A DNA stretch of 64,000 nucleotides, taken from contig CAVTXA010000009.1 in the NCBI GenBank assembly GCA_963738545.1, forward strand, positions 744,001 to 808,000, read 5' to 3'. Shown here piece by piece: positions 6,900-15,833 of this stretch. Both the position numbers and the translations under genes were made by a program. Origin of the DNA: Bog-756 sp963738545 (GTDB lineage: Bacteria; Actinomycetota; Acidimicrobiia; Acidimicrobiales; RAAP-2). Below the pieces are notes generated by a model, which was given only the letters and a program-made list of their open reading frames with translations, did not search any database and was not told the origin of the DNA. Positions within the stretch are counted from its first letter, which is position 1. The number at the start of each line of letters is the position of its first letter.

Positions 6900-9116
6900 A
6901 TGTTGACAGCGACAGGGCTCTTCGAGGCCTGGAGTCAGACACCGGCGGCACCGCCCGGCGGCGACGGGAGCACGCGTCCCGTCGACCCCGTCGCGTCCGA
7001 CCGGGACCCGCTCCCGCGCCCCGAGGGCACATCGCTCGAACCATCGCCCTACTCCCCCATCGTCGGTCACCGGGTGACCCCGCTCGACGGAATGCGGGCC
7101 TTCGCCGTCACGGCGGTCATCCTCTACCACGCCAATCCGAGCTGGGCCGTCGGCGGCTACTTCGGCGTGGACGTGTTCTTCGTACTGTCCGGGTTCCTCA
7201 TCACCTCCCTGCTCCTCGGTGAGTGGCGGGGAAGCGGAGGTGTGGGGCTCCGGGCCTTCTGGGGCCGGCGGGCCCGCCGTCTCCTTCCCGCACTCTTCGT
7301 GATGCTGGCCGTGGTCGGCGCGGTGTCGGTCATCCTCCCCCGGGTGCTGGGCTCCCCGGGCCTGCTCGGGGACACCCTGGCCACGGTGGGCTATGTGGCC
7401 AACTGGCACTTCATCGCCGCCAACACCAGCTACTTCGCCACCGTGGGCAACCCCTCACCCCTCCAGCACACCTGGACCCTGGCCATCGAAGAGCAGTTCT
7501 ACCTGATCTGGCCCCTCATCTTGTTGGTCCTGGTGGCCGGGTTCCGGGGGCTGCGCCGGCCGTCGAGGGAACGGAGCCGACACCGACTGATGCTGGTAGC
7601 CGGTGTGGCGCTCGCCGGAGCGGTGGCATCGGCACTGGCCATGGCCTACCTCACCCCGATCGGCACCGCCTCGGTCAACCGTGCGTACTACGGGAGCGAC
7701 ACCCGGGCCCAGGGTCTGCTGGTGGGAGCAGCCTTGGCTGCGGTGTGTCTGTGGTGGGGGCCGGTGCGAACCGCGCTCGGCCGCCGGCTGCTCGGGCTGA
7801 TCGGCATCGTCGGTGCGGTCACGGTGGTGGTCATGTGGCGGATCGTGCCCGAGTCGTCGGCCCTCACCTTCCACGGGGGTTTCGCCCTCCTGGCCGTGGC
7901 CACGGCCGGCGTCATCGCCTGCGTGACCCTGCTGACCAGACATCCGGTGGGAGCCCTGCTGTCGCTCCGACCGCTGCCTTACATCGGAAAGATCTCCTAC
8001 GGGATGTACCTCTGGTACTGGCCCGTCCTGTTGGTGATGACCTCGCAACGGACCCACCTGGAAGGAGTGGGCCTCCTGGCGGCCCGGCTGGCCGTGATCG
8101 TGGGCGTCGCCGCCCTCTCCTTCCACCTCGTCGAAGCGCCGATCCACCGCGGCCGCCTGGCCGGGTGGCGTTCGTTGGTGGCCATCCCGGTGGCCGCCGT
8201 GGTCGTCTCCCTCCTCCCGCTGATGGTTCCCTCGGCCTCGGCCGTCGTTCCCGCCCTGCCCCCCGTCCAGTCCGCCGCCGCGTCGGCGCACCCGGGCGCA
8301 ACGGGCTTGGCCGGAGCAGCGGTGGTCGTGCCCGCACGCCCCGTGCGCATCCTGCTGGTCGGGGACTCCATGGCCGGTTCCCTCGGGGTCGGTCTCAAAC
8401 AGGTGGCGGCGCGGTACGGCGCCGAGATCCTCAACGACGGTGCCCCGGGTTGTTCGCTGGCCGAAGCGCAACAGGTCCGCGTGCTGTGGTTCACCGACCC
8501 ACCGGGAGCCCCGTGCCAGGCCACGGACCCGTCCCAGCTCATCGCCACCTACCGGACCCTGGTCCAGCAGTTCGATCCCGACGTCGTGGTCTATCTGGCG
8601 CGTGGCGACACCCTCGACACCGAGCTGAACGGAAGCTGGCAGCACCTGGGCGAACCCACCTTCGACTTCTGGGCCGAAGCTCGCTACGACCAGGCGGTCA
8701 CCGCGTTGAGCTCCGGTGGGGCCAAGGTGGTCTTCCTCACGTCCCCGTACTACGACAGCGGCGAGGCGCCGGATGGATCGACCTGGCCGGAGAACGACCC
8801 CTCCCGGGTGATCACCGACAACCAGCTCATGGCTGCGTCGGCCCGTTTGAGCCCGGGGACGGCGTCGGTGTTCAACCTCGGGTCGCTCCTCTCCCCCGGC
8901 AACCAGTTCGACTCGGCGGTGGACGGCGTGGACGCACGGTGCACCGACGGGGTCCACATGACCGTCCCCGGCGGTGAACTGGTCGGTGCCCACCTGCTGC
9001 CCACGCTGGTCGCCTTGGGTCGCTCGCACGCCAGCCTTCCGTCCAGCGCATCCCGTCCGGTTCTGCCCGACATCGCCCAACCGTGGTGGTACGCCGATCT
9101 CCCCTGCGGCACCTGA
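6900..9116 (+). CDS. Acyltransferase 3 protein with C-terminal SGNH domain
   Basis: A 738-residue two-domain O-acyltransferase. An N-terminal ~60-residue hydrophilic leader precedes the acyltransferase-3 membrane domain (about residues 60-440), with TPLDGMRAFAVTAVILYH, GVDVFFVLSGFLITSLL, RRARRLLPALF and HTWTLAIEEQFYLIWP. A periplasmic linker leads to an SGNH esterase-like domain (about residues 480-720) with the block I motif ILLVGDSMAGSLG, NDGAPGCSL, and the block V Asp/His in DGVHMTVPGG. Such fusions acetylate or acylate cell-wall or exopolysaccharide sugars, taking the acyl group across the membrane. It is the complete paralogue of the fragment at 1-734. The start at 6900 is not certain; the first motif begins ~60 residues in, so a later start is possible. 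Confidence 0.87.
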   Translation: MLTATGLFEAWSQTPAAPPGGDGSTRPVDPVASDRDPLPRPEGTSLEPSPYSPIVGHRVTPLDGMRAFAVTAVILYHANPSWAVGGYFGVDVFFVLSGFLITSLLLGEWRGSGGVGLRAFWGRRARRLLPALFVMLAVVGAVSVILPRVLGSPGLLGDTLATVGYVANWHFIAANTSYFATVGNPSPLQHTWTLAIEEQFYLIWPLILLVLVAGFRGLRRPSRERSRHRLMLVAGVALAGAVASALAMAYLTPIGTASVNRAYYGSDTRAQGLLVGAALAAVCLWWGPVRTALGRRLLGLIGIVGAVTVVVMWRIVPESSALTFHGGFALLAVATAGVIACVTLLTRHPVGALLSLRPLPYIGKISYGMYLWYWPVLLVMTSQRTHLEGVGLLAARLAVIVGVAALSFHLVEAPIHRGRLAGWRSLVAIPVAAVVVSLLPLMVPSASAVVPALPPVQSAAASAHPGATGLAGAAVVVPARPVRILLVGDSMAGSLGVGLKQVAARYGAEILNDGAPGCSLAEAQQVRVLWFTDPPGAPCQATDPSQLIATYRTLVQQFDPDVVVYLARGDTLDTELNGSWQHLGEPTFDFWAEARYDQAVTALSSGGAKVVFLTSPYYDSGEAPDGSTWPENDPSRVITDNQLMAASARLSPGTASVFNLGSLLSPGNQFDSAVDGVDARCTDGVHMTVPGGELVGAHLLPTLVALGRSHASLPSSASRPVLPDIAQPWWYADLPCGT

Positions 9117-9141
9117 TCGGCCGCGGACGACCCACTAGAGG

Positions 9142-9174
9142 GGACGAGGCCACCGAGCCTGGACGAGGCCACCG
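9142..9174. repeat. 14-bp direct repeat between convergent genes
   Basis: The 14-mer GGACGAGGCCACCG occurs at 9142-9155 and 9161-9174, in the 82-bp gap between the acyltransferase and GT-C stops. No function is evident. Confidence 0.5.
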
Positions 9175-9198
9175 GAAACCGCACCGTGCGCGCGGCGA

Positions 9199-10902
9199 TC
9201 AGGGAGTCGTCGGGGTGAACCTGACCAACGACATCGGTTGGTAGAAGCTGATGTCGTTGGCACCCACCAGAACCTGATGCGAGTAGTGGGGATCGGCCTG
9301 CAGGGTCTGGACGATGCCTTCGCACTCGACCCCGAACGTCTGGTACCCCGGGGCCCAGACGAGGAAGATCTGCTTGCCCGACGTGGCCGCCAGAGACTCC
9401 AGGTGTTCGGCGAAGGTCAGGGGGTTGCCGGCGGCGACCGCCTTCCCGTAGTCCACCCAGTTGATGTAGGTCGGACCCGTCCCGCGGGGGAAGGTGGTCT
9501 GGAGGTAGCGGCCAGGCGGGAGGAGCCGGTTGACCGCCGGACCCAGTTGGTCCGGGCAGTAGGCCACGATGTCTCCGGGATTCCCGTAGCGGGCGATGGC
9601 CCGCGACACCTGACCGGCCTGGGTCCGGTTGGTGGTGATGTTGGTGACCGAACCGGCTAGGCCGGCCACGACGACCAGGGTCAGGACGATGCTGCGGACT
9701 CGGCGGTCACGCAGGGTCAGGATGCCGATGGCCACCAGCAAGATGAGCGGGATGAAGACCACCGAGGCGTAGCGGGCGTCGAAGGCGCTGTTGGTCAGGA
9801 ACCCTCCGGCGATGGCCGCGCCCAACGTGCCGATCACGGCGATGGCCAGGGGCCGTCCCAAGGGCCGGGTGCCGATATCCACGTCGATGTGGCGCCGGTC
9901 GGTGGCCAGCCCGAACAGTCCCAGCCCGGCCAGGGCGAAGAACATCAGCGCCAGGGCCCGACCTTGGTTGGTGCTCCCACCGGCGAACGACGAGACCGCG
10001 TTGACCATGGCGGAGAAGTTGGCCGGCGTGGCCCACGGTGTGCCGGTGTGTCTCGATTGGAACAGGAAGGTCGGGAGCCAGGGTAGGAAGGTGAGGCATC
10101 CGACCACGGCGGCGGCCAGGGACGCCCGGGCGCCGCGGACCCACTGGGGTCGGCCGCGCCAGGACTGCCAGGCCAGCCACAACATGGTGGTGCCGATCAG
10201 GTAGAGGGACCAGTAGTGGGTGTAGAGGAGCAGGCCGGTCACCGCACCCACGGCGATCAGGTTGCCCGGGCGCGGGTGGCGGAGGGAGCGATCGAGGGCC
10301 AGGAACCCGAGGATGGTGAGCAGCACCACCAAGGAGTACATCCGGGCCTCGGTGTCGTAGCGGGTGGCGAAGGGTGACGTGGCCACGAGCAGCATGGCCG
10401 CCCAGGCGACCTTCGCTCCGCCGAGGCGCTTGCCGGCCACCCAGGCCAGCGGAACGGTGACCACACCGAACACCCCAGACAGTGAACGGACGGCGACGTC
10501 GGACGTGCCGAACAGTCCCATCCAGAAGTGCAGCAGCACGTAGAACAGAGGAGGGGCCCCGTCGCGCCGGAGGTACGAGGGAATCTCATGCAGCGGGAGC
10601 CGGGCGATGTTGACGGTCAGCGCTTCGTCCAACCACAGATCTGAACGGGTCCAGAAGCGGAGGACCAGCGCCGCCACCATGACGAGCACCACCCCCACGC
10701 CGATGGCGGATCGCGTGGTGGGCGTGAAGGGAGGGCCCTCGGGATCGTCGGCGCCCCCGGAGCCACCCGCACCCGTGGCGGCACGGCCGTGGTCGGAATC
10801 GCTGCGGGGACGAGAATCGACGTCGTCGTCGGACGGAAGCTGTCGTACCTCGGGCTCGATCACGGGGCTGGATCCTGACGGAGGGGCATCCATGGGAGGC
10901 AT
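9199..10902 (-). CDS. GT39-like membrane glycosyltransferase
   Basis: A 567-residue ArnT/PMT-type GT-C protein, distinct from copies A and B. A hydrophilic N-terminus of ~65 residues precedes the first membrane helix (SAIGVGVVLVMVAALVLRF). The catalytic-loop hallmark SDLWLDEALTVNIARLP, with Asp-Glu, follows directly, and then ten or so membrane segments. The C-terminal ~130 residues form an extracytoplasmic domain (PDQLGPAVNRLLPPGRY, WAPGYQTFG). It probably mannosylates or glycosylates proteins or lipids using a polyprenyl-phosphate sugar. The ATG at 10902 (or 10893) is chosen because longer upstream frames would run into the divergent binding-protein gene and encode low-complexity sequence. 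Confidence 0.82.
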   Translation of the reverse strand: MPPMDAPPSGSSPVIEPEVRQLPSDDDVDSRPRSDSDHGRAATGAGGSGGADDPEGPPFTPTTRSAIGVGVVLVMVAALVLRFWTRSDLWLDEALTVNIARLPLHEIPSYLRRDGAPPLFYVLLHFWMGLFGTSDVAVRSLSGVFGVVTVPLAWVAGKRLGGAKVAWAAMLLVATSPFATRYDTEARMYSLVVLLTILGFLALDRSLRHPRPGNLIAVGAVTGLLLYTHYWSLYLIGTTMLWLAWQSWRGRPQWVRGARASLAAAVVGCLTFLPWLPTFLFQSRHTGTPWATPANFSAMVNAVSSFAGGSTNQGRALALMFFALAGLGLFGLATDRRHIDVDIGTRPLGRPLAIAVIGTLGAAIAGGFLTNSAFDARYASVVFIPLILLVAIGILTLRDRRVRSIVLTLVVVAGLAGSVTNITTNRTQAGQVSRAIARYGNPGDIVAYCPDQLGPAVNRLLPPGRYLQTTFPRGTGPTYINWVDYGKAVAAGNPLTFAEHLESLAATSGKQIFLVWAPGYQTFGVECEGIVQTLQADPHYSHQVLVGANDISFYQPMSLVRFTPTTP

Positions 10903-11065
10903 GGTACCCAGGGTCGACCGTGAGGTGTGACCCCCCGCCGATGCGTGGACCCCGGCCCTACCGGGGAGTAACCTGCCCGCACGGCACGGTGCGCCTGTGG
11001 CAGAGTGCATCCGGCGTCCGTGAATTCGAGCATCAGCATCGGGCAGGGAGAGATGGGGGAACTCT
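10903..11065. promoter_or_regulatory. Divergent promoter region, GT39-like gene and ABC operon
   Basis: 163 bp between divergent starts. It contains a 6-bp GC hairpin (CCCCGG at 10950-10955 with CCGGGG at 10961-10966) and a purine-rich stretch just before the GTG at 11066 that may serve as ribosome site. No recognised riboswitch was found. Confidence 0.4.
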
Positions 11066-12754
11066 GTGACATCGGGTAACGAATTGAGCCGTCGATCGTT
11101 TCTTTCCCGGGGGGCCGCAACCGGAGGTCTGGTCGCGCTGGGCGCCGCCGGTGCCGGCATGGTGGCCGAACTCTCGGCCAGCGGGACGAGCTACGCCAGC
11201 ACGACCAAATCGGGCAAACCCGGCGTGGGATCGGGGACCCCGGTCCGCGGTGGCAAGCTCATCGTCGGCGTGATTGCCGAGATCGACGGGTTCTACCCGG
11301 GCACAGCCCATTGGGACACCAACGGTTTCAACTACGCCAACGCCATCTTCGACCCGCTGATGGCGGTGGCCGCCGACGGCACCACCCAGCCCTACCTGGC
11401 CCAGTCCATGACCAGCAACGCCACCTACGACACGTGGACCATGACGCTCCGACCCGGAGTGAAGTTCAGTGACGGGTCCGCCCTCACCTCTGCGGTGGTA
11501 CTGGCCAACTTCACCGCGCTGAAGGCATCCGCCCTCACCGGCGTGGCCTTGGACCAGGTGGCGTCGGTCACCACCCCCGATGCCATGACCGTGGTCTACA
11601 AGTTGACGGGACCCAATCCGACGTTCCCCTCGGGACTCACCACCCAGGTGGGCTACGTGGTCGGTGAAGCCATGATCGAACAGGCCACGAACCACCCCAA
11701 CACGGCCCCGACCCCGATCGGGACGGGTCCGTTCATCTACACCAATTGGCAGCCGAACGACCACTTCACCGCCACCCGCAACCCCAACTACTGGCGAAAG
11801 GGCCTCCCCTATCTCGACCAGATCACCTTCAAGCCGATTCCGGACACCACCCAGCGCGAGTCCTCCCTCCGCACTGGCGGGGTCGACCTGATCCAGTCGA
11901 CCGACCCCGACACCATCACGAACTTCGCCGGGTCGGGGGGCTCGGGCTTTCAACTGGTCACCACGGCCACCGGTGTGATCGGGCAGCCGTCCTTCGCTTT
12001 CATCATGCTGAACACGGCGGTGGCCCCCACCAGCGACCTCACCATCCGCCAGGCGTTGGCCTACGGCATGAACCAGGCCGAGATCCAAAAAGTCGCCGGC
12101 GGGCCGCCGGCCAAGCCGGCCACCGGCATCTTCCTTCCCAACTCGCCGTACTACAGCAACACCCATTACCCCACCTACAACCCGTCCAAGGCCCGGTCGC
12201 TGGTCTCGGCGTACAAGGCCAAGCACGGGACCCCGGTCCTGAACCTGCTCACCATCCCCGTCCCCCTGCAGATCAAGATCGTCCAGGCCCTCCAGCAGAT
12301 GTGGCAGGAGGTGGGGTTCAAGGTCACCCTCTCAGAGGTGCAGCAGGCCACCATCATCGACGACTTCGTGCTCGGGAACTTCCAAGCGGTGACGTCCTAC
12401 CAGTTCGGTGCGGTCAACCCCGATCTCAACTACGTGTGGTGGAGCACCACGACCATCTCGCCCGTGGGCAAGATCGGCCTCAACTTCACGCGTCTCGATG
12501 ATCCGGTCATCGAGACGGCCATGCTGAAGGGGCGGCACGCCACCACCCAGTCGGCCCGGGTGGCGGCCTACCGGACGGTCAACGAGCAGTTGGCCCAGCA
12601 ACTCCCCTACCTGTGGATCGAGCAGTACATCTACTCCGAGGTGGGCGACACCCGTGTCCAGAACTTTGCCAACCCCACGCTCCCCAGCGGGAAGCCGCAG
12701 TACGCCTTCAACCAGGGCATCTTCGTACCCACGCAGATCTGGCTGAAGAGCTAG
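11066..12754 (+). CDS. Tat-exported ABC transporter substrate-binding protein, family 5
   Basis: A 562-residue extracytoplasmic binding protein of the peptide/nickel (SBP_bac_5) family, the first gene of a five-gene importer operon. The N-terminus has a twin-arginine signal (ELSRRSFLSRGAATGG) with a hydrophobic stretch and an Ala-rich cleavage region, and no lipobox Cys, so it is exported folded. The family fold is evident: MAVAADGTTQPYLAQS, WTMTLRPGVKFSDGSALT, and the conserved GTGPFIYTNWQPND...NPNYWRKGLPYLDQITF. The GTG start at 11066 places the RR motif at residues 9-10. The ligand is probably an oligopeptide or similar, but this family also binds other solutes. Confidence 0.9.
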   Translation: MTSGNELSRRSFLSRGAATGGLVALGAAGAGMVAELSASGTSYASTTKSGKPGVGSGTPVRGGKLIVGVIAEIDGFYPGTAHWDTNGFNYANAIFDPLMAVAADGTTQPYLAQSMTSNATYDTWTMTLRPGVKFSDGSALTSAVVLANFTALKASALTGVALDQVASVTTPDAMTVVYKLTGPNPTFPSGLTTQVGYVVGEAMIEQATNHPNTAPTPIGTGPFIYTNWQPNDHFTATRNPNYWRKGLPYLDQITFKPIPDTTQRESSLRTGGVDLIQSTDPDTITNFAGSGGSGFQLVTTATGVIGQPSFAFIMLNTAVAPTSDLTIRQALAYGMNQAEIQKVAGGPPAKPATGIFLPNSPYYSNTHYPTYNPSKARSLVSAYKAKHGTPVLNLLTIPVPLQIKIVQALQQMWQEVGFKVTLSEVQQATIIDDFVLGNFQAVTSYQFGAVNPDLNYVWWSTTTISPVGKIGLNFTRLDDPVIETAMLKGRHATTQSARVAAYRTVNEQLAQQLPYLWIEQYIYSEVGDTRVQNFANPTLPSGKPQYAFNQGIFVPTQIWLKS

Positions 12755-12789
12755 CGGCTCGGGCGACCGGTACCGCATCCCCACCCACC

Positions 12790-13734
12790 ATGGCCAAGTA
12801 CCTCCTCCGCCGCTTCATCCAGTTGGTGGTGGTCACCTTCATCATCTCGGTGCTGGTCTTTCTCCTCGTCCACCTGCTGCCCGGCGATCCGACCACCATC
12901 ATCCTCGGGGCCAACGACACGGCCCACAACCGGGAAGTCCTCCTCAAGCAGCTGGGCCTGGACAAGCCCCTCATCCAGCAGTACTTCATCTGGTTGAGCT
13001 CGGTCCTCCACGGCAATCTGGGTCAGTCGTACCTGAACCACCAGCCCGTGACCCAGATCCTCGCCGAGGGTTGGCCCATCGATCTCGAGCTGATCATCAT
13101 CTCCCAGATCGTGGCCTTCGCCGTGGCCATCCCGCTGGCCCTGGTCACCTCCCGCAAGCCCAACCGTCCCGTCGACAACATCGCCACCACCGGGACCTTC
13201 GGCATGCTGGCCCTCCCGCCCTTCGTCATCGCCCCGGTGATGGTGGCGGTGTTCGCCGTGGGGCTGCACTGGTTCCCGGCCACGGGCTACGTGCCCTTCA
13301 CCCAGGATCCGGCCACCAATCTGCACGACATGATCCTCCCGTCGCTGGCCATCACGGCCGGATCCATCGCCGTCTACTACCGGCTGTTCCGCTCCGACCT
13401 GATCAGCACCCTCCAAGAGGACTTCATCACCATGGCCCGGTCCAAGGGGCTGTCCTCCCGGTGGATCATGTGGCGCCACGCCTTCCGGCCCTCGTCGTTC
13501 TCCCTGCTGGCCGCGGCCGGCGTGAACATCGGTGCCCTGATCGCCGGAACGTTCATCGTCGAGTACCTCTTCGCCCTCGACGGCCTGGGCTTCTCGCTGG
13601 TGCAGGCCGTCCAGCAACGGGACTATCTCGTGGTGCAGGGCATTACGCTGGTCATCGCCGTCGTCTACGTGGTCCTGCAGTTCATCATCGACTTCTTCTT
13701 CACCGTCGTAGACCCGAGAGTGACCCGGGAGTGA
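12790..13734 (+). CDS. ABC transporter permease, DppB type
   Basis: A 314-residue inner-membrane permease. An N-terminal helix (LLRRFIQLVVVTFIISVLVF) is followed by the DppB-type segment LLPGDPTTIILG and a periplasmic domain. A binding-protein-dependent transport domain follows, with the EAA-like loop DFITMARSKGLSSRWIMWRHAFRPS contacting the ATPase. Six membrane helices are expected. It starts 35 nt after the binding-protein gene and ends 3 nt before the second permease, so the genes are co-transcribed. Confidence 0.92.
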   Translation: MAKYLLRRFIQLVVVTFIISVLVFLLVHLLPGDPTTIILGANDTAHNREVLLKQLGLDKPLIQQYFIWLSSVLHGNLGQSYLNHQPVTQILAEGWPIDLELIIISQIVAFAVAIPLALVTSRKPNRPVDNIATTGTFGMLALPPFVIAPVMVAVFAVGLHWFPATGYVPFTQDPATNLHDMILPSLAITAGSIAVYYRLFRSDLISTLQEDFITMARSKGLSSRWIMWRHAFRPSSFSLLAAAGVNIGALIAGTFIVEYLFALDGLGFSLVQAVQQRDYLVVQGITLVIAVVYVVLQFIIDFFFTVVDPRVTRE

Positions 13735-13737
13735 ACG

Positions 13738-14697
13738 ATGCCTGACGATCGCGAGCTCAGTTCCACCCGAAACTCCGGACGACTGCTGTCCGATCAGGTC
13801 CCCGGCCTGGCCGCCGTGGACGAACTGGTGGTGTCCCGCCAGAGTGAGACCCTGGAGTCAGCCGACATCCTGGTGCGCAAGCCGCTCGGACTCCTCTTCT
13901 GGCTGGCCGCGGGGTTCGTGGGTCTGGTGGTGGTCCTGGCCATCCTGGCCAATGTGCTGCCGCTGCCCAACCCCAACTTCCAGAACTACTCGGCCATCAA
14001 CGCCCCACCGAGCATCCACCATCTCCTCGGCACGGACGACCTCGGACGCGACCTGCTCAGCCGGCTCATCTTCGGCGCCCGGGTGTCCCTGATCGTCGGA
14101 TTCGTCTCGGTGGCCATCGGACTCCTCGTCGGCGGGACCCTTGGGCTCATCTCGGGATACAAGGGTGGTCGGCTCGACGTCTCGCTCAACGCCGGCTCGT
14201 TCGTGCTGCTGGCCTTCCCGGCCATCGTGGCCGTAATCGCCATCGTGGCCTTCTGGGGATCCTCGTTGTGGAAGATCACCCTGATCCTCGGGGTGGCCGT
14301 GATCCCCCTCCTCTATCGGGTGGTGCGGGCCTCCAGCCTCTCGTTCGCCAACCGGGACTTCGTCATCGCCGCACGCACCCTGGGGGCCAAGTCGTCGAGG
14401 ATCGTGTTCCGCGAGATCCTCCCCAACGTGGTGCCCGTGGCCGTCACCTTCGGGCTCATCTCGGTGGCCGGGGTCATCGTGATCGAGGGGTCCCTGGCCT
14501 TCCTCGGTCTGTCGGTCCCGCTCCCCACGGCGTCGTGGGGCAACATGATCGCTGAGGGTTCCGCCAACGGAAACCTCAGCACCAACCCCTACATCATGCT
14601 GTGGCCGGTTCTGGCCATGTTCCTCCTCCTGCTGTCCATCAACCTCATCGGCGACCGGTTCCGCCAACGGTTCGACATCCGCGAAGGCCTCCTGTGA
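13738..14697 (+). CDS. ABC transporter permease, DppC type
   Basis: A 319-residue permease, partner of the DppB-type protein. A ~55-residue hydrophilic N-terminus leads to a first helix. The family motif HLLGTDDLGRDLLSRLIFGARVS follows, then five more helices with an EAA loop (DFVIAARTLGAKSSRIVFREILPN) and SLAFLGLSVPLPTASWGNM. Its stop overlaps the GTG of the first ATPase gene (GTGA), indicating translational coupling. Confidence 0.92.
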   Translation: MPDDRELSSTRNSGRLLSDQVPGLAAVDELVVSRQSETLESADILVRKPLGLLFWLAAGFVGLVVVLAILANVLPLPNPNFQNYSAINAPPSIHHLLGTDDLGRDLLSRLIFGARVSLIVGFVSVAIGLLVGGTLGLISGYKGGRLDVSLNAGSFVLLAFPAIVAVIAIVAFWGSSLWKITLILGVAVIPLLYRVVRASSLSFANRDFVIAARTLGAKSSRIVFREILPNVVPVAVTFGLISVAGVIVIEGSLAFLGLSVPLPTASWGNMIAEGSANGNLSTNPYIMLWPVLAMFLLLLSINLIGDRFRQRFDIREGLL

Positions 14698-15833
14698 TCG
14701 GGCGCAAGGGGAAGGGCCAGAAGCACCCGCTCGAGTTCAAGGACGTCGGCGAGTCGGCCGAGCCGCTCCTTGTCGTGGAAGATCTGCACACCTCGTTCCG
14801 GACCGGTCGGGGAACGGTCCGGGCCGTGGACGGCGTGTCCCTCTCGGTGTCCCGGGGCAAGACGCTGGGGATCGTCGGGGAGTCCGGTTCGGGTAAGACC
14901 GTGCTGTCCCGTTCGATCATGGGCCTGCTCCCCCCCCGGGACGTGATCAGGAGCGGGACCGTCCACTTCGCCGGGCACGACCTCACCGCCATGAGCCCCG
15001 AGGAGTTGCGCGAGATCTGGGGCGCCGAGCTGAGCATGATCTTCCAGGACCCGATGACGGCCCTCAACCCGGTCAAGCGCATCGGCAAGCAGATCACCGA
15101 ATCCCTCCGGCTCCATGTGGACATGGACCGCAAGGAGGCCGACGCCACGGCCATCGAGCTCCTCCGCTCGGTCGGCATCCCCTCACCCGAGGAGCGCATC
15201 CGCTGGTACCCCTTCCAACTCTCCGGGGGCATGAGGCAGCGGGTGATGATCGCCATCGCCCTGGCCTGCGCTCCCCGCCTGGTCATGGCCGATGAGCCGA
15301 CCACCGGGCTCGACGTGACCGTGCAGGCCCAGATCCTCGACCTGTTGGCCGAACTGCAGCGGGAGCGACACATGGCGGTGATCCTGGTCACCCATGACCT
15401 CGGCGTGGTGGCCAACCGGGCCGACGAGATCGTGGTCATGTACGCCGGGCGGGTCGTGGAGCGGGCACCCACCCACACCCTGTTCAACGACACCCGCATG
15501 CCCTACACCCAGGCCCTCATGGATTCCATCCCCCGGCTGGCCGACCCGAGTGGCACCAGGCTGCACGCCATCGCCGGTCGCCCCCCCGACCTCGTCCATC
15601 CCCCCGAAGGTTGCCGGTTCGCCCCCCGCTGCCCCTACGTCCAGGACAAATGCCGCCAGAGCGATCCTCCGCTCCGGACCGCCGCCTCCCCCGATCATCT
15701 CTTTGCCTGCTGGTTCCCATTGGTCAACGGCGTCTCCACCGCCCCAGCGGCCACCGCTGGGGTCGGGGCCAACGGGACCGGTACCGGTACCGGTGCGGAC
15801 ACCGGCCCCGTCTCGGGGGTCACCGCACCGTGA
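14694..15833 (+). CDS. ABC transporter ATP-binding protein, DppD type
   Basis: A 379-residue ATPase of the oligopeptide importer. Walker A is GESGSGKTVLSRS, the Q-loop lies in SMIFQDPMTALNP, the signature is LSGGMRQRVMIAIALAC, Walker B is LVMADEPTTGLD and the switch His is in VILVTHDLGVV. The C-terminal oligopeptide-transporter extension has HPPEGCRFAPRCPYVQDKC, a Cys-containing motif typical of DppD/F. The GTG at 14694 overlaps the preceding stop. Confidence 0.93.
   Translation: MIGRKGKGQKHPLEFKDVGESAEPLLVVEDLHTSFRTGRGTVRAVDGVSLSVSRGKTLGIVGESGSGKTVLSRSIMGLLPPRDVIRSGTVHFAGHDLTAMSPEELREIWGAELSMIFQDPMTALNPVKRIGKQITESLRLHVDMDRKEADATAIELLRSVGIPSPEERIRWYPFQLSGGMRQRVMIAIALACAPRLVMADEPTTGLDVTVQAQILDLLAELQRERHMAVILVTHDLGVVANRADEIVVMYAGRVVERAPTHTLFNDTRMPYTQALMDSIPRLADPSGTRLHAIAGRPPDLVHPPEGCRFAPRCPYVQDKCRQSDPPLRTAASPDHLFACWFPLVNGVSTAPAATAGVGANGTGTGTGADTGPVSGVTAP

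Noticed and set aside
11033..12226. Long minus-strand open frame opposite the ABC binding-protein gene
   Set aside because: Gly/Arg/His-rich shadow sequence; the plus frame encodes a clear family 5 binding protein with a Tat signal.
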